A stretch of DNA of 64,000 bases from Curtobacterium sp. GC_Cur_3 (GCF_026544205.1 NZ_JALNUI010000001.1:62001-126000), one strand, 5' to 3'. Counted from the first letter of the stretch, positions 8,250 through 17,528 are shown. Numbers and translations are program-made. Notes: generated by a model not told the origin, from the letters alone.

Positions 8250-8888
8250 GTGACGACCCACCTGTACCTCGTCCGGCACGGCGAGACCGACTGGAACGCC
8301 GAACGCCGCATCCAGGGCTCGACCGACATCCCGCTCAACGACACCGGACGCGCGCAGGCACGGGCCGCCGCGGAGCTGCTCGCACGGCGCTCGTTCGACG
8401 CGGTCGTCGCCTCACCGCTCTCGCGGGCCCAAGAGACCGGGTCGCTCATCGCCGAGCGGCTCGGGCTCCCGACCCCGACCGCCTACCCGGGTCTGGCCGA
8501 ACGGGCCTACGGCGACGCCGAGGGGCTGACGGACGACGAGGTCCTCGCGCAGTACCCGCACGACGCCATCCCCGGGCGGGAGTCCCGGTCGGCGTTGCTC
8601 GCCCGGGTCACGGAGACCCTCGGCGAGATCGCCGTCCGGTTCGACGGCGGGGTCATCGTCGTCGCGACCCACGGTGCCGTCATCCGCAGCGTGGTGAACG
8701 CCGCTGCCCCCGGCACCGCCGATCGCCGGCACACCCCGATCCGGAACGGCTCGATCCACTCGTTCCGGTGGGACCCGGACCGGTTCCACGCGGAGCTCGT
8801 CCGCTTCGACGACCCGGTCGAGGAACTGCCGGCAGCGCCGGAGTCGGCCGCGTTCGACGACCAGAACCCGCTCGAGCAGCGGAGCTGA
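8250..8888 (+). CDS. Histidine phosphatase family protein (phosphoglycerate mutase-like)
   Basis: Protein of 212 residues that starts directly with the histidine phosphatase signature LVRHGETDWN, where the His is phosphorylated during catalysis. Asn/Arg contacts follow in ERRIQGSTDIPLN. ATHGAVIRSV near residue 145 carries the second catalytic histidine. It most resembles the broad-specificity or cobalamin-phosphatase-like branch rather than the glycolytic mutase, which is normally about 245 residues. The substrate is unknown. GTG 8250 was chosen because it puts the signature at the N-terminus. A TGATCG-type stretch just upstream may be a promoter. Confidence 0.85.
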   Translation: MTTHLYLVRHGETDWNAERRIQGSTDIPLNDTGRAQARAAAELLARRSFDAVVASPLSRAQETGSLIAERLGLPTPTAYPGLAERAYGDAEGLTDDEVLAQYPHDAIPGRESRSALLARVTETLGEIAVRFDGGVIVVATHGAVIRSVVNAAAPGTADRRHTPIRNGSIHSFRWDPDRFHAELVRFDDPVEELPAAPESAAFDDQNPLEQRS

Positions 8889-8938
8889 CCCGCAGGCCGC
8901 GCCCACGGCCACACGGAGGCCGCGCGGCCCGCGCTGCT

Positions 8939-9157
8939 TCAGAAGGCGCCGAACCCGCCGACGCCGCTGTCCGGCCGCGCCGCCTTCGCCTGCGCCGTCT
9001 GCACCCCGTGGGCGCCGTCGTCCTGGGTGCGGGGCGCCAGCGGGTCCTCGAGTCCACGCAGCGAGCGGTCCCGCCGGACGCCGATCACCGCGAACACGGC
9101 GCCGAAGACGACGAGCGCCACGAACACGGCCAGCAACACGATCCCCATGCGCGCCAC
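8939..9157 (-). CDS. Small single-pass membrane protein, unknown function
   Basis: Protein of 72 residues with one hydrophobic helix (about residues 4-26), a short basic stretch (RRDRSLRG) and a polar tail ending GVGGFGAF. This topology is common in actinobacterial DUF-type small proteins, but I do not recognise the family. The start is ATG 9157 or ATG 9148. It converges on the phosphatase gene and diverges from the next membrane protein. Confidence 0.6.
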   Translation of the reverse strand: MARMGIVLLAVFVALVVFGAVFAVIGVRRDRSLRGLEDPLAPRTQDDGAHGVQTAQAKAARPDSGVGGFGAF

Positions 9158-9250
9158 GCTAGCCCCACCCGCCCCTCGTCGACAGGCTGTCCGTGGTGGT
9201 CGTTGCGCGATCGTTGTCCGGCCCTGGCGTGTCCCCTCGGGCAGCCGGAC

Positions 9251-9256
9251 TACGAT
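9251..9256 (+). promoter_or_regulatory. Candidate -10 element (TACGAT) for the 9319 gene
   Basis: TACGAT fits the actinobacterial TAnnnT -10 pattern, about 60 bases before the ATG at 9319. I see no convincing -35. Confidence 0.3.
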
Positions 9257-9318
9257 CCTGAAGCACTCGACGACACGACGCCAGCGAAGGCCGTGCCGCG
9301 TGCGACACCGGGGGTGAC

Positions 9319-10092
9319 ATGACGATCGAGGGTCCGGGTGGCACCGGTTGGCACCGCGAGCAGCCGTCGGGTCCTGCCGCGTACGACGACGACGACCTCG
9401 ACCGCGCCTTCGGGACGGAGACTGGCGCGGTCGCCACGCGGAGCGGCCCGCAGCGGGTGCGGTCGTGGGGGCTGCTCCTCGTCGGTGTCGTCCTCGCCGC
9501 GGGGGTCATCGTCGTCGTCCTCGGCCTGATCCTGTCGAGCGTGCAGAACGGCGTCGGCGGCTTCGTGCCCCGACCGGAGCAGAGCGCCGCGCAGTTCACC
9601 ACCGCCGTCCGAGGCGTCTCCGGCATCGCGTCCGCGAAGGCGGCCGAACCGACGAAGACGTCGCTCATCAGCTACGACGTCGTCAGCGCGGTGCAGGCCG
9701 ACGGTGACCTGTCCCACGCCCGCCGCGCGGAGCTGGTGCGACAGGTCAGCACCGCGGCAGCCTCCTCCGGCAGCACCGGTGTGCACGTGTACGCGCTCAC
9801 CGACTTCGGCGACGTCGTCGTCGGCGTGTCCGGGTCGTCCGAGGTCAGCGCCCAGCGTCTCGCCGTTGCCGAGGACGTCAAGGCGATCGGTGGCGTCCTC
9901 CGGGTGCACGCCGTCTGGAACACCGACGGCGACGACGGCAGCCGGTCGGACGACGCGACCGCGCAGCGCGTGATCGTCGAGACCGCCGGCACCGGTGTCG
10001 GCCTGGCCGCAGTGGACCACGCGGCGAAGGAGATCGTGCTGAAGACGTTCCCCGGGGCGACCGTCGAGACGGCGATCCCGGGCAGCGTCTGA
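9319..10092 (+). CDS. Hypothetical membrane-anchored protein
   Basis: Protein of 257 residues, not recognised. It has an acidic cytoplasmic N-terminus (YDDDDLDRAF), one transmembrane segment at about 51-73 and a predicted extracytoplasmic domain of about 180 residues rich in Val, Ser and Ala, with no cysteines. This topology suggests a bitopic cell-envelope protein. A GGGGGTG stretch just upstream of ATG 9319 may be the ribosome binding site. The gene ends 15 bp from the convergent glycosyltransferase. Confidence 0.65.
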   Translation: MTIEGPGGTGWHREQPSGPAAYDDDDLDRAFGTETGAVATRSGPQRVRSWGLLLVGVVLAAGVIVVVLGLILSSVQNGVGGFVPRPEQSAAQFTTAVRGVSGIASAKAAEPTKTSLISYDVVSAVQADGDLSHARRAELVRQVSTAAASSGSTGVHVYALTDFGDVVVGVSGSSEVSAQRLAVAEDVKAIGGVLRVHAVWNTDGDDGSRSDDATAQRVIVETAGTGVGLAAVDHAAKEIVLKTFPGATVETAIPGSV

Positions 10093-10107
10093 CGGACCTG
10101 TCCCGGT

Positions 10108-11187
10108 TCAGCCCCGCCGGTCCGCCACGGCGCGCTCGACGGCCCGCACGACCTGCTCGGCCGAGTCCGCCCACCGGAAGCGCGCGGCACGGTCGAGCGA
10201 CGCGGCTGATGCCTCGTCCCACCGTCCCTCGAGCCGCCGCACGGCAGCGGCCACGGCGGACGGCGAGTCCGGGTCGAAGTACTCCGCGACGTCGCCGCCG
10301 ATCTCCCGGAAGATGGGGATGTCGCTCACCGCGACGGGGGTGCCGACGCCCATCGCCTCGACGAGCGGGATGCCGAAGCCCTCGTCGTGGGACGCCGTGA
10401 CGAGTGCCGTCGCCGACCGGAGCGCGTCGAGGTACTCCTCGTCCGACGCCCCGTCGTGGAACACGATCGCGCCCGCGGGTGCGAGGGCCTCGAGCCGCGT
10501 CCGGTCAGCGGCCGACACCCGGGACATGCAGTGCAGCGTCCAGTCCGCGCCGAGCAGCGGCAGCGCCGCCGCGAGCGTCTCCACGTTCTTGTACGGCATG
10601 AACGACCCCATGTAGACGAGGGTCTTCGTCCGCGCTCCCCCGGCCGGCCGTGGCGTCGCCGGGTCGGCCGCGTTGTACGCCACGGTGACCGGTCGCTTCG
10701 TCAGGCGGTGGTCCGCGATCAGCCCCGCCGTCGTCTCGGACACCGTCACGACGCCGTCGGCACCGTTCAGCAGCATCCGCTGCGGCCACCACGCCAGGTG
10801 GAAGGCCCGCCAGCCCAGGCGCAGCGGCCAGGCGAACTCGCGCGGGGGCGTGCGGTTCCGGTAGTAGATGAGGTCGTGCAGCGTCAGCACGAGGGCGTAG
10901 GAGCGCCCGCGTGAGCCCATCGTCTGCATGGGCGAGAACACGGCGTCGAGCCCGAGCCCGTTGACGCGCCGGGCGACGAGCGGTTCGCCCGGCTCGGTCG
11001 GTGCCGGCACGAGCTCCCACGGCAGGTCCCGCGGCAACGAGGCCAGCTGCCGTTCGTCGTTGACGAGCAGCACGGCGTCGTGGCGGTCCGGCAGGTGCGC
11101 GGCGATCCCGGCGGTGAACCGGCTGATGCCGTCGTGGCGTCCGATGCGGACGTACCGGCAGTCGATCCCGATCCGCAGGCGGGTCAC
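10108..11187 (-). CDS. Family 4-type glycosyltransferase
   Basis: Retaining GT-B glycosyltransferase of 359 residues. The N-terminal Rossmann half begins RIGIDCRYVRIGRHDGISRF. The C-terminal half has YMGSFMPYKNVETL and the nucleotide-sugar motif SHDEGFGIPLVEAMGVGTPV, whose paired acidic residues are typical of GT4. It probably builds a cell-surface or exopolysaccharide glycan; donor and acceptor are unknown. GTG 11187 overlaps the stop of the alpha/beta hydrolase (GTGA), so the two genes are coupled. No signal peptide is seen. Confidence 0.87.
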   Translation of the reverse strand: MTRLRIGIDCRYVRIGRHDGISRFTAGIAAHLPDRHDAVLLVNDERQLASLPRDLPWELVPAPTEPGEPLVARRVNGLGLDAVFSPMQTMGSRGRSYALVLTLHDLIYYRNRTPPREFAWPLRLGWRAFHLAWWPQRMLLNGADGVVTVSETTAGLIADHRLTKRPVTVAYNAADPATPRPAGGARTKTLVYMGSFMPYKNVETLAAALPLLGADWTLHCMSRVSAADRTRLEALAPAGAIVFHDGASDEEYLDALRSATALVTASHDEGFGIPLVEAMGVGTPVAVSDIPIFREIGGDVAEYFDPDSPSAVAAAVRRLEGRWDEASAASLDRAARFRWADSAEQVVRAVERAVADRRG

Positions 11188-12176
11188 GACGCGTTCCCCC
11201 GGTCCGACGCGCTCCCCCGGTCGGACGCGCTGCCACGCTCCGGCCGGGAGGCTCGCCCCGGCTTGGCGGCGCGGCCCGGCTTCCGCACGGGGTCGGCCAT
11301 GCGCCGCAGGGTCGCCTCCGCCGCGGCGGCGGGTGTCTCGTAGTGCACCAGGTGCCCGACCCGCGGGATGACCACCAGCTCGGCGTCCCGCATCCGTGCG
11401 GCCAGGGCCCGCTGCTCCGGCACGGCGGTGATGTCGTCGCGCTCGGCCGCGATGAGCAGCACGGGGACGGTGATCCGGTCCGCGTACTCCGAGACGTCGT
11501 GGGTGACGGACGTGCGGAAGGCCTCGAGCACGCTGGTCCGGTCCGCGAACGCCGAGAAGTACCGGTCGTGCTGGTCGTGCACCCAGCGCCGCAGGTCGGG
11601 GTCGTGCGACTTCAGCATCGCGACGCTCATCGCGCGGACGATCGCCCGGTTCCGCAGGATCCCGAGGCCGAGCGGTCGCGGCAGGGCGGCGCCGGCGCGG
11701 TAGTAGGCGATCGCGATGCCGGTGCCCACGGCGCGCGGACCTTGCAGGGCCGGGGCGGCGATCGGGTTCACGAGGACCAGCAGCCGGGTGTCGAGCCCGG
11801 CGGCGACCGCGGCGGACACCACGATCGAGCCGAACGAGTGCCCGAGCACGACGGCGCTGCGGTCGAGCCCCAGAGCGGTGTGGAACGCGCGGAGCCACGC
11901 GACGTAGGAGTCGAGGTCGGACACCGTCAGCGGGTCCGACACGCCGAAGCCGGGCAGGTCCGGCACGATGACCCGCACGCCGACCAGGTGCGCGGCGATG
12001 GACTCGAGTCCGTGGTGGTCACCGCGGAACCCGTGCACCGCCAGAACGGTCTGGGTGGCGTCCGTCGGGCCGTACTCCCAGTAGTGCGTGGTGCGGCCGC
12101 CGACCTCGACGGCGCGGTGGACGACCGGGGTCGAGGCCATCAGCGACTGGTACGGGGAAAGGACGGGCGATCGCAT
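11184..12176 (-). CDS. Alpha/beta-fold hydrolase
   Basis: Hydrolase of 330 residues. The oxyanion region HGFRGDHHG is followed by the nucleophile elbow GHSFGS. The acid residue is probably in AERDDITAVPE, and the catalytic His is in VGHLVHYE. The C-terminal 40 or so residues are basic, Ser/Arg/Gly-rich and partly repeated (SDRGSASDRG), beyond the normal fold. The start is ATG 12176; ATG 12140 is an alternative. It is the first gene of a two-gene unit with the glycosyltransferase, and diverges from trehalose synthase with a 118-bp gap. The substrate is unknown. Confidence 0.85.
   Translation of the reverse strand: MRSPVLSPYQSLMASTPVVHRAVEVGGRTTHYWEYGPTDATQTVLAVHGFRGDHHGLESIAAHLVGVRVIVPDLPGFGVSDPLTVSDLDSYVAWLRAFHTALGLDRSAVVLGHSFGSIVVSAAVAAGLDTRLLVLVNPIAAPALQGPRAVGTGIAIAYYRAGAALPRPLGLGILRNRAIVRAMSVAMLKSHDPDLRRWVHDQHDRYFSAFADRTSVLEAFRTSVTHDVSEYADRITVPVLLIAAERDDITAVPEQRALAARMRDAELVVIPRVGHLVHYETPAAAAEATLRRMADPVRKPGRAAKPGRASRPERGSASDRGSASDRGNAS
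11191..11244. repeat. 18-bp tandem repeat at the 3' end of the alpha/beta hydrolase gene
   Basis: Two good copies (11191-11208, 11209-11226) and one decayed copy (11227-11244) of an 18-bp unit beginning gcgctcccccggtc. In the protein they give Ser-Ala-Ser-Asp-Arg-Gly repeats that end at the GTGA overlap with the glycosyltransferase gene. Confidence 0.8.
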
Positions 12177-12294
12177 CCGCGTCAGTCTAGGACTGCCGTT
12201 CGCCCTGACCCTGGAACACGTTCGGCCGGACGCGCCTATCGTGTCCGGGGCGGGCCTGGTGACAACCGGTCCGTCTCTGACGACGAGGAGCACG

Positions 12295-14049
12295 GTGACC
12301 TTCACAGCCCCGATCCAGCTGCCCGGACTGACGCTCGATCCGCTCTGGTACAAGCGCTCCGTGTTCTACGAGTGCATGATCCGGTCCTTCGTGGACTCGA
12401 ACGGCGACGGCACCGGCGACCTCCAGGGGCTCATCAGCCGCCTCGACTACCTGCAGTGGCTCGGCGTCGACGCGCTCTGGCTCCCGCCGTTCTTCCGCTC
12501 GCCCCTGCGCGACGGCGGCTACGACATCTCCGACTACAAGGCGATCCTGCCGGAGTTCGGCACGCTCGAGGAGTTCCGCGAACTCGTCACGAAGTCGCAC
12601 GAGCGCAACATGCGCATCGTGATCGACATGGTGATCAACCACACCTCGGACCAGCACGAGTGGTTCCAGCAGTCCCGCGAGGACCCGGACGGCCCCTACG
12701 GCGACTTCTACGTCTGGCGCGACACCGACGAGCACTACGAGAACATCCGCGTGATCTTCGTCGACACCGAGGAGTCGAACTGGACGTTCGACCCGGTCCG
12801 TCGGCAGTTCTTCTTCCACCGGTTCTTCTCGCACCAGCCCGACCTGAACTTCGAGAACCCGGCCGTCGTCGAGGCCATCTACGACGTCGTCCGGCACTGG
12901 CTCGACCTCGGTGTCGACGGCCTGCGGCTCGACGCCATCCCGTACCTCTTCGAGTCCGAGGAGGGCAACGGCGAGGGCGAGCCGGAGACCCACGAGTTCA
13001 TCAAGAAGATGCGCAAGATGGTCGACGAGGAGTACCCCGGCCGCGTCCTCATCGCCGAGGCGAACCAGTGGCCCCGCGAGACCGCCGCGTTCTTCGGCAC
13101 CGACGAGGAGCCGGAGTGCCACATGGCGTTCGACTTCCCCGTGATGCCGCGCATCTTCTACTCGCTCCGCGCCCAGCACGCCAAGGAGCTCTCCGCGATC
13201 CTGTCGGAGACCCTCGACGTGCCGGAGAGCGCCGCGTGGGGCGTGTTCCTCCGCAACCACGACGAGCTCACCCTCGAGATGGTCAGTGAGGAGTACCGCC
13301 AGGCGATGTACGGCTGGTACGGCTACGACCCGCGGATGCGCTCGAACATCGGCATCCGCCGTCGTCTCGCGCCGCTGCTCGACAACTCCCGCGCCGAGCT
13401 CGAGCTCATCCACGCGCTGCTGTTCTCGCTGCCCGGCTCGCCGTTCCTGTACTACGGCGACGAGATCGGGATGGGCGACAACATCTGGCTGCCGGACCGC
13501 GACGCCTCGCGCACGCCGATGCAGTGGACGCCGGACCGCAACGCGGGCTTCTCCAGCGCCGACCCGGGCAAGCTCTTCCTGCCCGTCGTCCAGTCGCTGG
13601 TCTACAACTACGCGCAGGTCAACGTCGAGGCCCAGCTCGCGCAGTCCCGGTCCCTGCTGCACTGGGTGCGCAACGTCATCCACGTGCGGAAGGCCCACCC
13701 GGTGTTCGGCATGGGCTCCCTGGCCGTGCAGCAGTCCGACAACGAGAGCGTCCTGGCGTTCGTCCGCTCGTGGGAGGGCTCCGGCACGCAGTTCGGCCCG
13801 TCCGCCGAGGACGTCCTCTGCGTCTTCTCCTTCGCGGTGAACGCGACGACGGCGACGATCTCCGCACCCGAGTACGCCGGACGCCCGCTGTACGACCTGT
13901 TCGGCGGCGCCTCGTTCCCGTCGTTCGACGACGAGGGCAACGTCACGCTGACCCTCGGCACGCAGTCGTTCTACTGGCTGCACGTCGGTGCCGCGCCCAC
14001 GCAGCAGGCCCCGGCCGCTCCGGCAGCGCCGGCGGCACCCGCCGCGTAG
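12295..14049 (+). CDS. treS: Trehalose synthase (maltose alpha-D-glucosyltransferase), GH13
   Basis: Interconverts maltose and trehalose in the cytoplasm. The 584-residue length fits TreS without a fused maltokinase. GH13 motifs are complete: DMVINHTSDQHEWF, GLRLDAIPYLF (nucleophile Asp), LIAEANQWP (acid/base Glu) and FLRNHDEL (transition-state Asp). The early block WYKRSVFYECMIRSF is typical of TreS. GTG 12295 has a good ribosome binding site (GAGGAG about six bases upstream). The protein ends in a Pro/Ala repeat tail. With glgC and the GT4 synthase nearby, it may feed a maltose-1-phosphate/glycogen route; no maltokinase or glgE is seen here. Confidence 0.93.
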   Translation: MTFTAPIQLPGLTLDPLWYKRSVFYECMIRSFVDSNGDGTGDLQGLISRLDYLQWLGVDALWLPPFFRSPLRDGGYDISDYKAILPEFGTLEEFRELVTKSHERNMRIVIDMVINHTSDQHEWFQQSREDPDGPYGDFYVWRDTDEHYENIRVIFVDTEESNWTFDPVRRQFFFHRFFSHQPDLNFENPAVVEAIYDVVRHWLDLGVDGLRLDAIPYLFESEEGNGEGEPETHEFIKKMRKMVDEEYPGRVLIAEANQWPRETAAFFGTDEEPECHMAFDFPVMPRIFYSLRAQHAKELSAILSETLDVPESAAWGVFLRNHDELTLEMVSEEYRQAMYGWYGYDPRMRSNIGIRRRLAPLLDNSRAELELIHALLFSLPGSPFLYYGDEIGMGDNIWLPDRDASRTPMQWTPDRNAGFSSADPGKLFLPVVQSLVYNYAQVNVEAQLAQSRSLLHWVRNVIHVRKAHPVFGMGSLAVQQSDNESVLAFVRSWEGSGTQFGPSAEDVLCVFSFAVNATTATISAPEYAGRPLYDLFGGASFPSFDDEGNVTLTLGTQSFYWLHVGAAPTQQAPAAPAAPAAPAA

Positions 14050-14060
14050 TCCACACCACA

Positions 14061-14096
14061 CGCCCGCCGGGAGGCCCCACTCGCTCCCGGCGGGCG
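14061..14096. terminator. Hairpin downstream of treS
   Basis: A perfect 13-bp inverted repeat (arms 14061-14073 and 14084-14096) with a 10-base loop and a GGGAGG core. It lies 11 bases after the treS stop, with no U-tract, as is usual in high-GC actinobacteria. Confidence 0.65.
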
Positions 14097-14137
14097 CGTC
14101 GCGTCGAGGTGTCGGTCGCTCCGGTTAGCCTCGTGGT

Positions 14138-14884
14138 GTGACGTACTCCGCAACCGAGCTGGACGCCCCGGCCACCGCTCAGGACCTCTCAGCCCGACCG
14201 TGGTGGCACGCACTCGGCGTCTTCGACCTCGAGACCACCGGCATCGACGTCGAGACCGCCCGGATCGTCACCGCCCACGTGGGCCTGATCGACATGACCG
14301 GGCGCAGCATCGTGGAGGGCGCCTGGCTCGCCGACCCCGGTGTGCCGATCCCCGAGCAGGCCTCGGCGGTCCACGGCATCAGCACCGAGCGGGCCCAGGC
14401 CGAGGGCCGCCCCGCGGGAGAGGTCGTCGCGGAGATCGTCGCCGCGATCGAGGCCGTCTTCGCCCGGGGCATCCCCCTGGTGATCTACAACGCCCCGTAC
14501 GACCTCACCCTGCTCGACAGGGAGGCCAAGCGGCACGGCATCGCCTCCCCCGTCATCGGCAACGTCGTCGACCCGCTCGTGATGGACAAGGCGCTCGACA
14601 CCTACCGCAAGGGCAAGCGCACGCTCGAAGCCGCGGCGGAGACCTACGGCGTCACCCTCTCCGACGCCCATGACGCCGGCGCCGACGCCATCGCTGCCGG
14701 GCGCGTCGCACAGGCCATCGCGCTGAAGTACCCCGACGACCTGACCATCTCGGCCGAGGAACTCCACCGCAAGCAGGTCAACTGGTGCGCCGACCAGGCC
14801 GTCTCGTTCCAGGACTACATGCGGAAGAAGCGCGACCCGTCCTTCATCGCCGACGGCCGCTGGCCCCACCGCACGGCCGACTAG
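14138..14884 (+). CDS. DEDDh 3'-5' exonuclease (DNA polymerase III epsilon-like)
   Basis: Exonuclease of 248 residues with the RNase T/DnaQ fold. Exo I is FDLETTG (Asp and Glu), Exo II is YNAPYDLTLL (Asp), and Exo III is HDAGADAIAAG (His and Asp), so all DEDDh residues are present. It could proofread for DNA polymerase III or act in repair or RNA turnover. The long C-terminal part after Exo III (about 60 residues, ending with CADQAVSFQDYMRKK) recurs in actinobacterial paralogues and argues for an accessory rather than the core epsilon subunit. The start is GTG 14138. Confidence 0.87.
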   Translation: MTYSATELDAPATAQDLSARPWWHALGVFDLETTGIDVETARIVTAHVGLIDMTGRSIVEGAWLADPGVPIPEQASAVHGISTERAQAEGRPAGEVVAEIVAAIEAVFARGIPLVIYNAPYDLTLLDREAKRHGIASPVIGNVVDPLVMDKALDTYRKGKRTLEAAAETYGVTLSDAHDAGADAIAAGRVAQAIALKYPDDLTISAEELHRKQVNWCADQAVSFQDYMRKKRDPSFIADGRWPHRTAD

Positions 14885-14896
14885 CCACAGCACCAG

Positions 14897-14942
14897 GAAA
14901 CGGACACTGCACCGGAGACCCTCCCGGTGCAGTGTCCGTTTC
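14897..14942. terminator. Long perfect hairpin after the exonuclease gene
   Basis: A 19-bp perfect inverted repeat (arms 14897-14915 and 14924-14942) with an 8-base loop, starting gaaacggacactgc. It sits 12 bases after the exonuclease stop and is probably its terminator. Confidence 0.8.
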
Positions 14943-14990
14943 GTGGTTCCGTCGTCCGTGAGGCCGTGCCGGAGCGCACCGTACAACGCA

Positions 14991-15022
14991 CACGGGCGGC
15001 CCTCCGAAGGAGGACCGCCCGT
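14991..15022. terminator. Hairpin downstream of rpmE2
   Basis: An inverted repeat pairs acgggcgg-ccctcc with ggagg-accgcccgt around a GAA loop (one mismatch), and the flanking CACAC/GTGTG could extend the stem. It lies 18 bases after the rpmE2 stop on the minus strand, so it most likely ends rpmE2 transcription. Confidence 0.75.
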
Positions 15023-15039
15023 TCCGTGTGCAGGACTGC

Positions 15040-15288
15040 TTACTTGCTGAAGCCCTTGAAGCGCTGGTTGAACTTCTCGACGCGACCGGCCGAGTCGAGG
15101 ATGCGCTGCTTGCCCGTGTAGAACGGGTGCGACGCGGACGAGATCTCGACGTCGATCACCGGGTAGGTGGCACCGTCGAGCTCGATGGTCTTGTCGCTGT
15201 TCGCGGTCGAACGCGTCAGGAACGTCTCACCGGAGGCCAGGTCGCGGAAGACGATGGCGCGGTACTCGGGGTGGGTCTCGGTCTTCAT
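15040..15288 (-). CDS. rpmE2: 50S ribosomal protein L31 type B
   Basis: Large-subunit ribosomal protein of 82 residues. It is the zinc-free type B form: the N-terminus lacks the CxxC pair of type A, and the family core HPEYRAIVF and SHPFYTGKQ is present. Type B L31 often replaces the zinc form when zinc is scarce and is then Zur-controlled. I see no clear Zur box in the 119 bases upstream, so constitutive use is equally possible. ATG 15288 has a GGA-type ribosome binding site (aaggaatcacctc). Confidence 0.96.
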   Translation of the reverse strand: MKTETHPEYRAIVFRDLASGETFLTRSTANSDKTIELDGATYPVIDVEISSASHPFYTGKQRILDSAGRVEKFNQRFKGFSK

Positions 15289-15407
15289 GAGGTGATTCCT
15301 TGGGTGGATAGCGGTGTTGAGAGCGGGGCGGTCGCCCCGGAAGTCTGCGGCTCACGCCAGCCGTCAACGTTACCAGACGGCGGGCCCGAACGGGAGCAGG
15401 ACGCGGC

Positions 15408-16190
15408 TCAGGCGGCGCGCGCCGTGAAGCGTCCGGCGTCCTTCGTGACGGTCAGCGCGATGCCGAAGGCCTCGCTCAGGGTGGCGTCGGTCAGGACCTC
15501 GTCGATGGGGCCGGCGGCCTGGATGTGCCCGGAGGCCAGGATCAGGGCGTGCGTGAAGCCCGCCGGGATCTCCTCGACGTGGTGCGTCACGATGACGATC
15601 GCGGGCGAGTCCGAGCTCTGCGCGTACCCGCCGAGAGTGCGCACCAGGCTCTCGCGGGCGCCGAGGTCGAGCGACGCGGCCGGCTCGTCGAGGAACAGGA
15701 TCTCGGGGTCGGTCATCACGGCCCGGGCGATCTGCACGCGCTTCTGCTCGCCGTCGCTGAGCTCGCCGAAGGTCCGGTCGGTGAAGGACCCGAGGCCCCA
15801 CTCGTCGAGCACGCGCTGGGCGCGACGGACGTCGAGCTCCTCGTACTCCTCGTTCCAGCGACCCGTGACCGAGTACGCGGCGGTGAGGACCACGTCGATG
15901 ACCTTCTCGGTCACCGGGATGCGGCGGGCCAGTGCCGTGGACGCGAAGCCGATGCGGGGCCGCAGCTCGAACAGGTCGGCGCCGCCGAGTTCGGTCCCGA
16001 GGACCTCGACCTCACCCGACGTCGGGAAGCTCTGGGCCCCGGCGACCTGCAGCAGCGTGGTCTTGCCGGCACCGTTCGCGCCGAGCACGACCCACCGCTC
16101 GTCGTCCTGCACCTCCCACGAGACCGCGTCGAGGATGGTGGCCCCGTTCCGGACCACGGACACGTCTGACAAGCGCACAACCGAGGGCAT
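15408..16190 (-). CDS. ABC transporter ATP-binding protein (stand-alone)
   Basis: Nucleotide-binding subunit of 260 residues. Walker A is GANGAGKTT (about residues 38-46), the signature is ELSDGEQKR, Walker B is EILFLDEPAASLD, and the switch His is in VTHHVEE. No permease or solute-binding gene is adjacent, so the partner and substrate are not visible. The signature and the following helix resemble ModF/iron-type ATPases common in Actinobacteria as orphan genes. It lies upstream of rpmE2 on the same strand with a 119-bp gap. Confidence 0.85.
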   Translation of the reverse strand: MPSVVRLSDVSVVRNGATILDAVSWEVQDDERWVVLGANGAGKTTLLQVAGAQSFPTSGEVEVLGTELGGADLFELRPRIGFASTALARRIPVTEKVIDVVLTAAYSVTGRWNEEYEELDVRRAQRVLDEWGLGSFTDRTFGELSDGEQKRVQIARAVMTDPEILFLDEPAASLDLGARESLVRTLGGYAQSSDSPAIVIVTHHVEEIPAGFTHALILASGHIQAAGPIDEVLTDATLSEAFGIALTVTKDAGRFTARAA

Positions 16191-16261
16191 GCTCCAACCC
16201 TACGCGAGCGGACCGTCACCCGATGTCCGCACTGCGCGCGTCGCGCCCCAGGGCCAACGGA

Positions 16262-16308
16262 CGGGAGGCCCGGGTGACGTCCGTCGCGGACGTCACCCGG
16301 GCCTCCCG
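16262..16308. terminator. Hairpin downstream of the glycogen synthase gene
   Basis: A perfect 22-bp inverted repeat (arms 16262-16283 and 16287-16308) with a 3-base loop. It starts cgggaggcccgggtg and lies 23 bases past the stop of the minus-strand synthase gene. It belongs to the GGGAGGC-core hairpin family. Confidence 0.8.
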
Positions 16309-16331
16309 GCGGGTTCGGGTGCCGGCTCGCC

Positions 16332-17528
16332 TCAGCGAGCCGCCAGGACCTGGTCGTAGACCGCCCGGGTGCGCGTCGCGATCGCGTCCCAGGTGAACTC
16401 GCTCTCGACGCGGAGTCGGCCGGCGCGCCCCATGAGCTTGGCGAGTCCGAGGTCCGACAGGACCTCGTTCAGCGTGGCTGCGAGGTCGGCGACGTACTTG
16501 TCCGGGTTCGTCGGCGTGCCGGTGCCGTCGGTGACCTGGTCGATCGGCACGATGCGCCCGGTGAGGCCGTCGGCGACGACCTCCGGGATGCCGCCGGTGC
16601 CGGACCCGACGACGGGGATGCCGCAGGCCATGGCCTCGAGGTTGACGATGCCGAGGGGCTCGTAGACCGAGGGGCAGACGAAGACGGTGCCGGAGGAGAG
16701 CACGTTGACGATCTCGCGGTGGGCCAGCATCCGGTCGATCCAGACGACGCCGTCACGCTGCTGGCGGAGGTCCTCGACCAGCCCCGTGACCTCGGCGAGG
16801 ATCTCGGGAGTGTCCGGCGCGCCGGCGCACAGCACGATCTGGACCTCCGGCGGCAGGGCTGCGACCGCGCGGAGCAGGTACGGCAGGCCCTTCTGCCGGG
16901 TGATCCGGCCGACGAAGACGACGCTCGGGCGCTCCGGGTCGATGCCGAGGGCACGGACGGCGTCGTGGTCGACCTCGGGCTTCCACTCCTCGACGTCGAT
17001 GCCGTTGTAGACGACGTGCACCTTGGCGGGGTCGATGGACGGGTACGAGCGGAGGATGTCGGCGCGCATGGCCTTCGACACGGCGATGACGGCGTCGGCC
17101 TCCACGAAGGACTCGCGCTCCATCCAGCTCGACAGGCGGTAGCCGCCGCCGAGCTGCTCGGCCTTCCACGGGCGCAGGGGCTCGAGGGAGTGGGCGGTGA
17201 CGACGTGGGGGATGCCGTGGGTCAGCTGCGCGATGCGCCCGGCCGCGTTGGCGTACCAGGTGTGCGAGTGCACCACGTCGGCACCCGCGACGTCCGCGGC
17301 GATCTGCACGTCGGTGCCGAGCGCCTGCAGCGCGCCGTTGGCCTGCTCGAGGCCGTCGGGCGTGCGGTACGCCCACACGTCGGCCTCGTCGCGGAAGGCC
17401 CCGAAGGCCCGGACGCGCACCTCGGTGTCCGTCCCGGACCGCAGCGCTGCGGTCAGTTCGGCAACGTGGACACCCGCTCCGCCGTAGACCTCCGGCGGAT
17501 ACTCCCTGGTCAGTAGATCGACTCGCAC
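16332..17528 (-). CDS. glgA: ADP-glucose-dependent glycogen synthase-type GT4 glycosyltransferase
   Basis: GT-B glycosyltransferase of 398 residues. The N-terminus [21 protein letters not shown] contains the family glucan-binding stretch, and the C-terminal half has [17 protein letters not shown] and [21 protein letters not shown]. This is the short actinobacterial form annotated as GlgA. Mycobacterial relatives (GlgM) use ADP-glucose to make maltose-1-phosphate, so either product is possible. Divergence from glgC, which makes its donor, fits the role. GTG 17528 is chosen because homologues start at this motif; an in-frame GTG and ATG lie up to 24 bases upstream. Confidence 0.9.
   Translation of the reverse strand: MRVDLLTREYPPEVYGGAGVHVAELTAALRSGTDTEVRVRAFGAFRDEADVWAYRTPDGLEQANGALQALGTDVQIAADVAGADVVHSHTWYANAAGRIAQLTHGIPHVVTAHSLEPLRPWKAEQLGGGYRLSSWMERESFVEADAVIAVSKAMRADILRSYPSIDPAKVHVVYNGIDVEEWKPEVDHDAVRALGIDPERPSVVFVGRITRQKGLPYLLRAVAALPPEVQIVLCAGAPDTPEILAEVTGLVEDLRQQRDGVVWIDRMLAHREIVNVLSSGTVFVCPSVYEPLGIVNLEAMACGIPVVGSGTGGIPEVVADGLTGRIVPIDQVTDGTGTPTNPDKYVADLAATLNEVLSDLGLAKLMGRAGRLRVESEFTWDAIATRTRAVYDQVLAAR

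Noticed and set aside
15289-15407. Zur operator upstream of rpmE2
   Set aside because: No palindrome close to an actinobacterial Zur box was found; only a GC-rich stem (ggggcgaccgcccc) is present.
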